Below the pieces are notes generated by a model. That model had not been told where the DNA came from. It saw nothing but the letters and a program-made list of their open reading frames with translations, and did not search any database. A stretch of 64,000 nt of DNA from Phallusia mammillata (lineage: Eukaryota > Chordata > Ascidiacea > Phlebobranchia > Ascidiidae): the NCBI GenBank assembly GCA_003260075.1, contig QLIY01000879.1, forward strand, positions 1-64,000, written 5' to 3'. Positions 43,697 through 54,364 of the stretch are shown in pieces. The position numbers were made by a program, and so were the translations under genes. Each line of letters opens with the position of its first letter. Position 1 is the first letter of the stretch.

Positions 43697-45317
43697 GTCA
43701 CACAACGCTTGCAGTGACGGTATAGTAAATACAACAAAAGCAAGGGTAAGGCCTTTTTTCACTCGGGAAAATAAACTCAACTCAACTCAAGTCCAATCTG
43801 GAAACGATAACGTTAAGAAAAACACAAAATATAAAACCAGAAAAAGTAGAAATGCAATTATTTACCCCAAGTCCCTTTGCCGTATTGAGGGCAGAATTTG
43901 GTCACGAAGGTACCGTTGCGATGTCTGCTGCAAACTTTAATACAGGCCTTGTCCTACAATAAAACATACTTCATAAATGTCAGCACCGTATTATTAACCA
44001 GTATCCAACCAGCTTTGTGCAACTGACCTGAATGTCACAAGCAAACGAACAAAAATAAGATTACAAGTGAGATAGATAGTTAGGGGTTTCCACATAAAAA
44101 TCATACTGAAATTTAGTTTTGCTACATAGAAATCATATTGGAAATTAAATTTGCCATAAAGAAGTGAAATTTGTGAAATTTTGCGAAACAAGCACCTATT
44201 TCAAATAGGTTTTGTTTCGTCACATAGAAGTCAAACAAACAAGTTTATATACCGCATAGAAATCATATTTAGATTAATTGTTTGCGACATTGAAATGCAA
44301 TTAGTGAAATTTTGCGAAACAGAAATTCATTTTAAATAAGTTTGGCGACTAAGATTTGTCACATTAAAATTTTTTTGCATAAAAATCATATTTAGATTTT
44401 TTTTGCGATATACCAGTGGTTCTTAACCTTTTTGGTGTAGTTTCCCACTAAAGTCAATCACCAACTTCGAATTTCCCCCTCTGTTATTTTTATAAACATG
44501 TTTTGTGCCCTACGTTAATAAAAAAGAATATTCTTTAAGAAAGTGAAATAATTTTGTTGAGCGCTTTGGTCTGGACCCTAAAGGTATACTGCAATCTTAT
44601 TTAGTTTAAATAGTGCTTCTGTGAGAGATTAAACTTTTTAGAATACTGAAGAGTCTGCTATGCTTGCATTAGTTATTTATTGCATCACANTTTTTGGAAT
44701 ACTGAAGAGTCTGCTATGCTTGCATTAGTTATTTATTGCATCACAATCAACAAAGGAAAGGCTTCTATTCGCGCTCAATAGCAAAGTCATTGATGGTTTC
44801 AGTCTTGTCTGTGATGTAACAAACGGCCTTTGGATTTGTATGTGTCTTGTAAACCTTGGTGAAATCAATCTTACATGTTGTTGCAGAAAAATGTTAGTAA
44901 AGTAACTTTCAACGGTTAATTCAAAGCCGGTTTCGACCATCGAGCGCGAGTTTGCTCTTTTCAAGCTTACATAATTTCCCTCCGAAAACATCAAATTTCC
45001 CACTAGTGGGAAATTTCCCACCGGTTAAGAACCACTGCGATATACAAATCTTACCCAGTCCACATCAAGCCATGATTGCGAATCACCTTCCACTAAAACA
45101 CAAACAATCAGATTAGCAGAAATTAACAAATAAGTAAAAATAACACACTTTCAAACGTTGTTGGTTAAAATCCCTGCTATACACTTAACAAAGAAAACGC
45201 ATTTCGCTGTTAGAAATTAGAAGTGTACGGATTTAAACAATGCTTTAAAATATAATATTTACCTGTTAAAGTGCTGAGCAGTAAGAGAGAGACCCAAAAG
45301 AGATGAACAGTTTTCAT
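43228..45317 (-). CDS. Small secreted six-cysteine peptide, paralogue 1
   Basis: Four exons (45263-45317, 45055-45092, 43866-43953, 43228-43304) give 85 residues; intron phases 1, 0, 1. Exon 1 is a signal peptide (MKTVHLFWVSLLLLSTLT). The mature part has six cysteines at 35, 39, 52, 65, 68 and 74: C-x3-C-x12-C-P, then C-x2-C-x5-C, probably three disulphides. I do not recognise the family. A hAT element (44414-45037) sits in intron 2 and an 85-base G run in intron 3. The nearest relative is paralogue 2, created by the local tandem duplication; more distant relatives are at 55090, 58643 and 62215. Function is unknown; secreted defence or signalling peptides are common for such architectures, but that is only a guess. 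Confidence 0.85.
43540..43800 (+). repeat. Dispersed repeat F, copy 1
   Basis: Words ACACGGGTAACTTTTAGG, TGACTGGCTACACCAA, CGGTATAG and AAATAAACTCAACTCAA. Other copies at 48340-48690, 53760-54060, 61640-61865 and 61860-62100. Confidence 0.6.
43611..43695 (+). repeat. 85-base G run (preceded by nine C)
   Basis: It replaces about 59 bp present in the second copy of the tandem duplication (between CCAATGTA and TGTCACACAA). It lies in intron 3 of secreted-peptide gene 1. Confidence 0.9.
44414..45037 (+). mobile_element. hAT-type element with perfect target duplication
   Basis: Ends CAGTGGTTCTTAACC ... GGTTAAGAACCACTG, flanked by CGATATAC (44406-44413, 45038-45045). It is absent from the equivalent intron in tandem copy 2, so it inserted after the duplication or was unique to one allele. 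It holds the N at 44690 between a 50+ bp direct repeat. Confidence 0.92.
44689..44691. other. Single N between direct duplicates
   Basis: The sequence from TTTTTGGAATACTGAAGAGTC to ATTTATTGCATCACA is present on both sides of the N. Confidence 0.8.
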
Positions 45318-45459
45318 TTTGACTTGTTTTACAACTTTTTATGTAAGCTAAACGTTTGTAAAGTTTCTATAAAAACAATTCTGCTAGCCCAAGGCTATTC
45401 GCTTGGATTTTCAAATGAACAAGCAAATACTGTTAATGCGCACTCCAGACTTTGCTGAA

Positions 45460-46500
45460 AAACACAAAAACGCTTCAAGCGAGTTTCCTGACAAGCTTTT
45501 TGCGGTTAACCATGGCGCTTGTTACGTGCACGACTTTGCAGCTTACAGTGGGTTTCTAAACGAGCTTGGTGTAGTCAACCACAGCGCTTTTTACATGCAC
45601 GACTTTGCACGCTTAAATCGGGTTTCCTCACGAGCTTTATGCAGTCAACCATGGCGCTTGTTACATGCACGACTTTGCATCTTACAGCGGGTTTTCTAAT
45701 GAGCTTCAGGAAGTCAACCATGGCGCATGTTACATACACGCCTTTGCAAGCGTAATGCGGGTTTCCTAACGAGCTTCATGCAATCAACCATAGCGCTTGT
45801 TACATGTACGACTTTGTAAGCTTAAAGCGGTTTTCCTAACTAGCTTCATGCAGTCAACGACAGCGCTTGTTACATGTACGACTTTGCACGCTCAAAGCGG
45901 ATTTCCTAACGAGCTGCGTGCAGTCAACCATAGCGCTTGTTACATGCGCGACTTTGCATCTTACAGCGGGTTTCCTAATGAACTGCATGCAGTCAACCAT
46001 AGCGCTTGTTACATGCACGACTTTGCAGCTTACAGCGGGTTTCTAAACGAGCTTCGTGTAGTCAACCATAGCGCTTGTTACATGCACGACTTCGCAAGCT
46101 TAAAGTGGGTTTCCTAACGAGCTTCGTGCAGTCAACCATAGCGCTTGTTACATGCACGACTTCGCAAGCTTAAAGCGGGTTTCCTAACGAGCTTCGTGCA
46201 GTCAACCATAGCGCTTGTTACATGCGCGACTTTGCGTCTTACAGCGAGTTTCCTAATGAACTGCATGCAGTCAACCATAGCGCTTGTTACATGCGCGACT
46301 TTGCATCTTACAGCGGGTTTCCTAATGAACTGCATGCAGTCAACGACAGCGTTTGTTACATGTACGACTTTGCAATCTCAAAGAGGGTTTCCTAACCAGC
46401 TTAATGCAAGTTTTTATAACGAACTTTATGCAATCAATCATACTTGTTGCATAAACGACTTTGCTTAAAGCAGGTTTCCTAACTAGCTTCTTGCAGTCAA
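45460..46500 (+). repeat. 70-bp tandem repeat array, largest block
   Basis: About 14-15 diverged units of the same 70-bp repeat as in tropomyosin intron 5. Long open frames here translate to repeated [11 protein letters not shown] strings and are an effect of the repeat, not genes. Confidence 0.9.
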
Positions 46501-46509
46501 CCAAATCTT

Positions 46510-47300
46510 CTTTTATTAATAGTCATATAATACAAAACACAAGACATACTATACTTTACTGTCTCCAAAGCTTTTAACATACGAAATTAAATTCTCTTCG
46601 CATTTCACGCTACTTTATTCGGAAGTTATTGGTCACGAGTTTCAAGTAAATATGGTTTTCTACGATCTTCATACAGTCAACCCTGGGACTAGTTCCATGC
46701 TGTTACAATATTTATATATGGCATCAACATGGCATTAATACCAAACTGACTATTGATTAACGTCAAAACACTTTGGTCAATAGGACAAAATTTTTACATC
46801 ACCATATTCGGAACGCCTGGTTTTTAAATGGCCTAACAGCGTTTTTTTTCGAAGCTTCATTTTGAAAGTACACTAGCTTCTCACGCGATGTACCCCATAG
46901 TGTAAAATTCACTTATCGTGCCAGCAGTTGACACAACCATATTAGGTTAGCACGCAACGTTTTAATGCATCGCTGCAGAGATGATTTTGACGGTGGCTCA
47001 TTATGTTTTGGCTGACCATTCAAGTTTCTTCAAGTCACTCCTATTTCCTTAATTTGAGTGAATCGCCATTTCATTAAGTAATCGCTTTCACATGATTGCA
47101 CACGCTTTCGCCATTTCTGTTCGCGTTTTGGGAAGGTCAATCTAGATCTGTCTACAGTGTATATAACGTGTGTATTTTCTGCGGCAAATGTCATGTCTTA
47201 ACTCACCAGCGATATATCATTTAATATATACTATTCTAGTTATACATGCTCGAGTTTGCGTCCTTGAACGACTGTACACGCTGATAGCGGGGTTTCTAAA
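46510..47300. other. Gene-free end of tandem copy 1
   Basis: Matches 51353-52160 in tandem copy 2 (for example AGTCATATA, TTCATTTTGAAAGTA, CTTCTCACGCGATGT). No exon seen. Confidence 0.6.
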
Positions 47301-47359
47301 TGACTTTATGTCATTTACTCATTGAACTCTTCATAAAACTCGAAACTTGTTGTTATCAG

Positions 47360-47445
47360 ATCAACTTTACGCCGAAAAGAAGTCCTACAAAGGAATCAGC
47401 GAGAAACTGGACAAAACCCTTGGCGACATGGTCAACCTTAACTAA
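47360..47445 (+). CDS. Duplicate of tropomyosin terminal exon
   Basis: 86 bp with a good acceptor (TTGTTATCAG) and an intact frame in the right phase, [20 protein letters not shown] then LGDMVNLN and TAA. It differs from the exon at 42564-42649 by one residue (Lys for Met) plus silent changes. It could be used as an alternative last exon, or be a passive passenger of the tandem duplication. No other tropomyosin exons precede it here. Confidence 0.7.
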
Positions 47446-47544
47446 AATACGCAAACTTGCAATCTTTCGCATGTGCTCTATGTATGTATGCTTCAACCAA
47501 GTGAATTGTGCTTTATTACAATTACGTATCTACATTTACAATCC

Positions 47545-47860
47545 TTAACTGACGTCACTGTTACGTCATACAGTACAACAATTTACTCTGACGTCATTGT
47601 TACGTCATGAAGTACCATCCGTAATTATGACGCAAGTACTACGTCATGAATCAAGTGACGCTTGACTCTGACATCATAAGATGTGATCCTTGATTATGAC
47701 GCCAGTGATACGTAATAGAGCATGACCTTAGACTCTGACGTCAGATGAATGGCGTGCCAATGACAGTTAATGTGATGTCACGTGGTTGATGACGTCATAG
47801 CTACATTGTATCGCTACTGTATCGGAAGTAACTTTTTGCTTGTGCGATGACGTTTATATA
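47545..47860 (+). promoter_or_regulatory. CRE-like site cluster, second copy
   Basis: Diverged duplicate of 42758-43060 with CTGACGTCACTGTTACGTC, ACTCTGACGTCATTG and GTTGATGACGTCATAG. The palindromic sites are kept better than the spacers, though I could not measure this. Confidence 0.45.
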
Positions 47861-48019
47861 TGACATCACTAATTTAAGGTTATAATATGCTAAATAACAT
47901 GAATACAAATTATTAGAGTGAAACTAATTTCCTACTGTGCTAAATGAAAACCCACCAAACCAACATTGAACTTTAATTTATTATCACTTAATGCACATGT
48001 TGTCATCTAAAGCGATGAG

Positions 48020-50345
48020 TTACCCGAGCCAAGCACTTGGTTTGAATCGGTCGCAATTCCAGAAGAATCGACAAAATATGCAGCTCATGAAACCTATACA
48101 TGAAAACAAATAGAGAGTATTTCAAAACAAGTAAAATCTTAATAAGGCTTTAATTAGGGCCAAACTATTTGACCACATAGATTTAACTTCAAACAGTTTG
48201 TAACCACACCATTCAAACACTGTTTAGGCTGCGTTGAGTAAAACAAGTCGTAGCAGCACAATTCCGCTGAAGTTGAGATATTATAAAGCGTGAAAAAATA
48301 GAATAATCCGACATTTTTATCTCAAACTAAGGCCCCACCTTTTTTACCTAACACGAGGGAGGAACTGTTAGGTTTTGACATGATTGGTTACACCAGTAGT
48401 TCTCAAACCACTGGGTTACGCCAATGTAGCACAACGCTGCAATCTTGATGACCTAATGCTCCAACCTGAACCTCCAATATGAGTTCCTGTCACACAATGC
48501 TTACAGTAACGGTATAGCTACAGCTCGTTTACCATCTTTCCACCAATTGTGCCCTCAACTTTGTCGCGCTTTTTAACGTCTTTTTAACATTGCGTAGTTA
48601 TTTCAGGTTTAGCGAATATCTTATCTGAATTATGATGCTACGATTGTTTCACCCGGCGAAATAAACTCAACTCAACCATTTAAGTCAATTTGAGATATTT
48701 TTACAAGTGTTCAAATGCTAATAAAAGTACAGTCCCACCCCAAAGCTTATAAGCCCTGAAGTTGTTTGAAATTAGAATAAAAAGTTATTGCAAATGCGAG
48801 CCTAACCCTGACCCTTATAGCCCCTGCTACGATTTGTTTCAACTAATTTTAACTTGCAATTAGTTTCCAAACGAAACTACAAATTACAACAACACCAAGG
48901 GTAAAGTCTACGATTTTTATCACCCGAAAAACTCAAAAAAAAACAACTCAAAGAAAAAGTGGAAATAAAAATACTTGCCCCATGTCTTTCTGCCGTAGTC
49001 AGGGCAGAATTTGGTCACGTAGGTTCCGTTGGGATATCTGTTGCAAACAGGAATACAGGCATTGCCCTACAATAAAACATACACAATCAATCCCAGAACA
49101 GTATTATTAACCAATATCCAACCAGCTATGTGCAATCAACCTAAACGGTACAAGCATACTATTTTCGGGATTTCTACAAAAAAATCATATTAAACATTAG
49201 TTTTAATGGTGAAAATAACGGCCCAAATAGGCGTAAAAAGCGACATGCTTTATTGTTCAGGGGGGGGGGTTCCAAATAAATAAAATAAACACACTATAAA
49301 CACGTAACAACCGTATTTCGCTGTTAGAAATTAAAAACAGACAGATTTCAACAAAACTTAAATATCACATTTACCTATTAAAATGCTCATCAGTAAAAGA
49401 CAGACCCAAAACTGATGAACAGTTTTCATTCTAATTTCTTTCACAACTGTTTATGTGACGTAAACGTTTCTAAATTTTCTATGAATGAATAAATTGTTCT
49501 GATTGTTTAAAACAAAAAAAGGAATATTAGTATTGAAAAGAACCCGACAATTTAGTTATAGTACTACGGATCACAAAACTTTTGTTTTAAATTCAACTTT
49601 GGGTAGGCATATTTTTGGCTGAAGACGCGTTAGACCTTTAGCAAATGCCAGTACTTCGTTTTAGCATTCGAAAACATTTTGCTAAAACTATTCATTCCAA
49701 GGCTATACGCTTGGATTTTCAAATGAACAAGGGGGGGGGGGCGAAACAGGTGCGGAGCAACTACGACATACAATACATTTCATTTCACTGATGATGGCAT
49801 GAGCATTTGCAGAAGCGTTTGAACAATAAAGCATGTCGCTTTTTACGTCTATTTGGGCCGTTATTTTCATCATTAAACTGTTCACATTAGTTGTTACGGT
49901 TTTGTTGGCGACAGTTAATATGAACAGATCTATATATAGTGTTCCAAAGTACATTAGTTTTGGTACAATGAAATTATTTTGCATATCAAATGTGCCACGT
50001 AGAAGCTAAATCTGTGACATTTTGCGAAATAGAAACTCATTTTAGTTAAGTTTGGCGACTAAGTTTGTCACATTAAAGTTTTCCGCATAGAAATCATATG
50101 TGGATTTATTTATTAGCGACATAAAATTCTTACCCAGTCCACGTCGAGCCATGATTGCGAATTTACTTTAACTAAAAGAAAAAAGAATTAGATTAGCAGA
50201 AATGTCACACTATAAACACATAACAACCGTATTTTGCTGTTAGAAATTAAAAACAGACATATTTAAACAAAACTTAAATATCACATTTACCTGTTAAAAT
50301 GCTCATCAGTAAAAGACAGACCCAAAAAAGATGAACAGTTTTCAT
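48020..50345 (-). CDS. Small secreted six-cysteine peptide, paralogue 2
   Basis: Four exons (50291-50345, 50134-50165, 48979-49066, 48020-48093) give 82 residues with intron phases 1, 0, 1. The signal peptide is MKTVHLFWVCLLLMSILT; cysteines at 33, 37, 50, 63, 66 and 72 have the same spacing as paralogue 1. The donor of exon 3 is GG|GCAAGT, a GC-AG intron, where paralogue 1 has GTAAAT. Intron 2 is swollen by repeat C and by a second, diverged copy of exon 1 with its promoter side (49270-49730), bounded on both sides by G runs. That extra exon copy is probably an allele spliced in by the assembler. Function unknown. Confidence 0.82.
48340..48690 (+). repeat. Dispersed repeat F, copy 2
   Basis: ACACGAGGGAGGAACTGTTAGG, TGATTGGTTACACCAG, CTTTTTAACGTC and AAATAAACTCAACTCAACC. 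It shows what paralogous copy 1 has lost to its G run. Confidence 0.6.
49260..49269 (+). repeat. 10-base G run, left border of an inserted segment
   Basis: Interrupts repeat C; together with 49731-49741 it brackets a segment duplicated from 50208-50646. Confidence 0.85.
49270..49730 (-). pseudogene. Second copy of peptide-2 exon 1 and upstream region
   Basis: Near-duplicate of 50208-50646 including an intact signal exon (ATG at about 49430; MKTVHQFWVCLLLMSILI), donor and upstream DNA. It lacks exons 2-4 of its own and is enclosed by G runs. Most simply an allelic fragment placed by assembly; a real partial duplication is the alternative. Confidence 0.65.
49731..49741 (+). repeat. 11-base G run, right border of an inserted segment
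   Basis: It follows AAATGAACAA, where the parallel copies at 45408 and 50640 continue with GCAAATA. Confidence 0.85.
49772..49962 (+). repeat. Repeat C relic, right part
   Basis: CACTGATGATGGCATGAGC, GAAGCGTTTGAACAATAAAG, GGCCGTTATTTTCATC. Its reverse complement partner is at 49208-49259. CATTAGTTTT flanks the whole insertion (about 49194-49203 and 49953-49962), a possible target duplication. Confidence 0.5.
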
Positions 50346-50694
50346 TTTAATTTCTTTCACAACTGTTTATGTGACGTAAACGTTTCTAAATTTTTTATGA
50401 ATGAATAAATTGTTCCGATTATTTAAAACAAAAAAGGAATATTAGTAATAAAAAAACCCGGATAATTTAGTTATAGTACTACGGATCACAAAACTTTTGT
50501 ATTAATTTCAACTTTTGGCTGACATATGTTTTACTCAAGACGCGTTAGACCTTTAGCAAATGCCAGTACTTCGTCTTAGCATTCGAAAACATTTTGTTAA
50601 AACTATCCACCCCAAGGCTATGCGCTTGGACTTTCAAATGAACAAGCAAATATTGCGCATGCGCACTGCAGATTTTACTAAAAAGCATAGAAAC

Positions 50695-50930
50695 GCTTAT
50701 TGTGGATTTCCTAACGAGCGTTTGGTCAACCATAGCACTTATTACATGTACAACTTTGCAAGCCTAAAGCGGGCTCCTAACGAGCTTCATGCAGTCAACC
50801 AACGCTCTTCTTGCAGGTACGACTTTGTGCGCTTAATGCAGTTTTTTTATTACGCACTTTAGTCAATTAGTCATACTTGTTAAATATACGACCTTGTTTG
50901 CTTAAAGCGGGTTTCCTAACAAAGTTCTTC
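50695..50930 (+). repeat. 70-bp tandem repeat array in tandem copy 2
   Basis: Three to four diverged units (TTTCCTAACGAGC, CAGTCAACC, GACTTTG). Confidence 0.8.
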
Positions 50931-50935
50931 TACAG

Positions 50936-51345
50936 CAGCGGTTCTCAAACTGAGGTCCGCGGTCCTTTGGGGTCGGTGAGGCAATTTTGGGGGGACCGTG
51001 AAAAGGTTGAAGTACTTCTATAATCTAATTTGGCGTCAGTTTGTGCCACTGAATAAGTTTAAAGGGGGGGGGGTGACTATCTCGATTGCTAAACAATAGC
51101 CTTCTCTGTTGCATGATAACTAACAAAAATGCAATTGTTCGCGCACAATCGTAATGTTTTTTGTCTGTGATGTCACAAGCTGTCTTTGGGTCATTATTAA
51201 GCGCAATTTTGCATAACTAGCTAAAATCCTGTAAACAAATTTCGTTTTTTCTGAAATACACTTTCAGGCTTAAGGACCGCGAGCCCTCGAAATAATGACA
51301 AAGGGACCATTTTGAAAAAATACTGAAAAAGTTTAAGAACCACTG
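50936..51345 (+). mobile_element. hAT-type element with perfect target duplication; second copy of the 11044 family
   Basis: Ends CAGCGGTTCTCAAACTGAGG ... GTTTAAGAACCACTG, flanked by TTCTACAG (50928-50935 and 51346-51353). The empty site is visible in tandem copy 1 at about 46489-46497. A 10-base G run at 51064-51073 stands where the copy at 11044-11463 has about 20 bp of other sequence. Confidence 0.93.
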
Positions 51346-51619
51346 TTCTACAGTCAACCAAATCCTCTTTTATTACTAGTCATATAGTACCAAACGCATG
51401 ACGTACTATATTTTTCTGCCTCGAATGCTCGTAACATACGGTATAACATTTTCTTCGGATATCACACAACTTTATTCGGAAGTTATAGGTCACGAATTGT
51501 GTGTAAAGATCCTTTTTGTACGATCACATTTTCAGAATTTCCTTTAGTTCACAACACGACAAATGGTCGAAACTTTAAATGTATGACTCAATAACATAAT
51601 TTGGAAAATCCGTTTTGCA

Positions 51620-52160
51620 ATGGCAATTTCGGTCGTTCGTAATGCACCAGATGTCGTATTGGCATTTCTAATTTCCTGTCGTATTGTCATTTCTCAACCC
51701 TGGTCTGGTCATACATGCTGTTACGATATTTATATATCGCAACATGACATTAATGCCAAAATGACAATTAATTTACGTCATAACACTTTAGTTAATGGGA
51801 TGTCACTTACGTCACAAAATTCGGAATGTATGGGTTTTAAATGGCCTTACAGCGCTTTTATTCGAAATTTCATTTTGAAAGTAAACTGGCTTCTCACGCG
51901 ATGTGTGCGATAGTGGAAAATTTCACTTATNTATTCGAAATTTCATTTTGAAAGTAAACTGGCTTCTCACGCGATGTGTCCGATAGTGGAATATCTTATA
52001 TATCGTTGTAGCGCTCGACACAACCATATTAGGCAGATAATCTTCCTTAAATTGAGTGAATCGCCATTTCCTTAACTAATCGCTTTGTCAGGATTGCACA
52101 CGGTTTCGCAATTTCCGTCCGCATATTTCATAGGTCGATTTACACCAGTCTACAGTGTGC
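51620..52160. other. End of tandem copy 2, with an N junction
   Basis: The N at 51931 lies between two copies of TATTCGAAATTTCATTTTGA ... CTCACGCGATGTGT. No gene seen. Confidence 0.7.
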
Positions 52161-53060
52161 AGCAGTGGTTCCAAACCTTTTTTTGACGCGACCCAAATAC
52201 TTCCCAACATTTTGTTTTGTGTTTTCTCGCGACCCAGGGACATGTATTCTTACTATTTAGGTTGTACTTTTGTCTCTAATTCAGAAAAGTTTTTCGAAAG
52301 TTATTACGCCAAGTTGTCCTCAAAGTATTTTGGTCAGCAATGCAAAGCAGTTTGTTAGATCATGGACAAAATAATATTACAATTATACGCAAACAATACT
52401 CTTCTTTTGTTGAAAACAAAGGGGTATTACTCGGCAGAGGAGAATCCTGTACATTCAACATCAAATTACTCTACATTTACCAAATTAAATGATTGAAATG
52501 CTTCGCAGTTTGGCAAGCGCTATTCGGCCTAGGAAGTGTAAAAGAGGGAAAGCTCGTTACCGTTGATTTAAAAAGTATGACCCGTCACCATACATAGCCT
52601 AAATAAAGTGTCCCCAGTGGCAACTTAAATGCCCATCCTTACTCTCGAGATCACAAAAGCACAAACAATCGCCAGTAACACAATATATTCAAACTTTAAA
52701 AACTGTCACCATCACCCCCTCGGTGGACGAAATACCCTTCGTTGAAGAACCCTGATTTAGTCTTGGGAAAATAAAAAATAACGCTACAAAAAAAAAACGA
52801 AATTGTAGAACAGTTATCCTATAGCTAGAATTCTGTAGGAATAGCATTATAATTCTCTTGTTCGCTACAACGCTTTGCAAAACTGCATAATGTAATACGA
52901 AGTACGTGAGAGCACACAAGGAAGTGAGATCTTAAGCGCATTGCGTAGAAACAAAACGAAAATTAGTTCACAAGTATTAGAAATTACACATGATTTTTTT
53001 TTCTTTTTTCTTTAGGGCTTAAAAAAGCATCAATGCAGATTTTCGGGTATAGAAAATTGT
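52161..53060. other. Gene-free region with a hAT-like end
   Basis: CAGTGGTTCCAAACC at 52164 starts like a hAT element (GACGCGACCC, CTCGCGACCC); its other end is not clear. Nothing else recognised. Confidence 0.45.
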
Positions 53061-53193
53061 TTTTTTCACTGCGGATGCGCTACTGTAACGCATTGTTTAA
53101 TTTCTTCTAAAGACTGAATGACGAAATTTCGAAGCCTACGTGTTATCCTTTCACAACCAACTTGTGAATACAAACTCCAAAAATTATTTTTCA

Positions 53194-53550
53194 CTGATGA
53201 GACCTTATAGGTCGAAACAGTGTGCACTGTCTGCAGCTTATCATTTTTTGACTCTATGCTTTTACATTGATACTGTGACACTGAACCGACTTCACTTTGG
53301 TTCCCAAGCAGTTGGTTGGCCACTGTGAGCCAGTTTCCTCTGTGGTGTATGCCCAGTTGTGGCATCGCACAGACTAGGTGAGGCACGGTTTTTTACCCTG
53401 TTGCTCCCAACAAACTGGAGTGCCGTTGTATGGCTATACGAGCCAATCCGGCCGATCTCTCGTCACCAGCTGCACTGATGGGACATTATATAGGTCGAAA
53501 CAGCGTTAAAAAAACAAAAAAAGAACAGTGTGCACTGTCTGCAGCTTATA
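53194..53550 (+). mobile_element. Retrozyme-like repeat with two type I hammerhead ribozymes
   Basis: Hammerhead 1 (53194-53237): CTGATGA, stem II GACCT/AGGTC with a UAU loop, GAAAC, stem III CAGT/ACTG with a GUGC loop, GTC cleavage site after 53231, then TGCAGCT. Hammerhead 2 (53468-53545): AGCTGCA, CTGATGG, a longer stem II, GAAAC, a 24-nt A-rich insertion in stem III, ACTGTC, TGCAGCT. AGCTGCA and TGCAGCT form the 7-bp stem I. The distance between cleavage sites is 308 nt. Known metazoan retrozymes are tandem 170-400 nt units with type I hammerheads, spread by retroelement machinery. Hammerhead 1 lacks the 5' strand of stem I and hammerhead 2 has A9 changed to G, so this copy is probably inactive. 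Confidence 0.78.
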
Positions 53551-53759
53551 ATTTTCGGTTACGCTTACTAAACAAACCAAGATTGTAGGAAAAGTTTTAG
53601 GACAGCTAAGATTAAAGTTGTTTTAACAAGCATTTCGTTTGCATTTGCTTTTTTGTATTTATTTGAGTAGTACAACTACAATTCGTATAAAATCGTCACT
53701 ATGTTTGGGTTTCACTTTTTCCGGTGCTTGAAACTATTCAACCGGGTTTCTTTCCGTGG

Positions 53760-54060
53760 TTTCTTGTCCTGTCGAACCCAAACCTCTTTCCCTAACACGG
53801 GTGGTTAGCTTCTAGGTCCCAACCTGACTGGTTCCACCAACGTTTCACCCCCAGTCTCGATGTCCAAATGCCCCAACCTCACTCTCAAATGTGAGTCCCT
53901 TTTACATAACGCTTATAGTAACGGTGTAGCTGCAGCGCGTTGATCATCTATTCACCAATCGTGCCCGCAACTTTGCCGCGCTTTTTAACGTCTCAAGGTT
54001 TCGCAGATATTTCCGGCTTGGTGAATATTTAGGCGTAATTGTGCTACTACCACTTCATGT
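53760..54060 (+). repeat. Dispersed repeat F, copy 3
   Basis: ACACGGGTGGTTAGCTTCTAGG, CCTGACTGGTTCCACCAACG, GCTTTTTAACGTC, TTTCCGGCTTGGTGAATAT. Confidence 0.6.
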
Positions 54061-54364
54061 TCACAATCAAAAGAATGGATGTGGAAAAATAAAGGTAAAT
54101 TGGTGTTTGACATTGTTCTGTGCTTCTGTTGCACGGATTTTAAATGTTGTTTTGTGAATCCCACCAGGTCACCAATATACATTTTGTTCTCAAAGCTGTG
54201 TTGTATTGTAATTTTTCCATTGCTAAAAATTTACGCAAACAACACTGCGAAAAAAGTAAAAAAAAAACGTTTTGCACGCCGTTTGTTACATCTGCGACGT
54301 TGTAAGCTTGAAATGTGTTTTCTTTAAAAGTTTAACTCCAACGTTTTTTACTAGTTTAAACCGG

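Larger units (their letters stand above)
42480..47165 (+). repeat. Tandem duplication, copy 1
   Basis: Contains tropomyosin's last exon, the CRE-like cluster, secreted-peptide gene 1, a 70-bp repeat array and a tail with GAGTGAATCGCCATTTC. The same order recurs from about 47300 to 52160. The copies differ by substitutions, two element insertions and G runs. Confidence 0.85.
47300..52160 (+). repeat. Tandem duplication, copy 2
   Basis: Same order as copy 1: tropomyosin last exon (47360-47445), CRE-like cluster (47545-47860), peptide gene 2, 70-bp repeats, tail. It has extra insertions at 49204-49962 and 50936-51345. Confidence 0.85.

Noticed and set aside
43568-43780. Poly-proline or poly-glycine open frames across G/C runs (also at 1455-1748, 59247-59511 and 59737-60057)
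   Set aside because: They exist only because homopolymer runs have no stops; the runs themselves are suspect.
45403-46468. Open frames with repeated [11 protein letters not shown] motifs
   Set aside because: They are translations of the 70-bp tandem repeat, occur in several frames, and the repeat length is not a multiple of three.
53101-53130. CTGAATGACGAAATT as another hammerhead
   Set aside because: The core is CTGAATGA rather than CTGATGA and no stem II can form.
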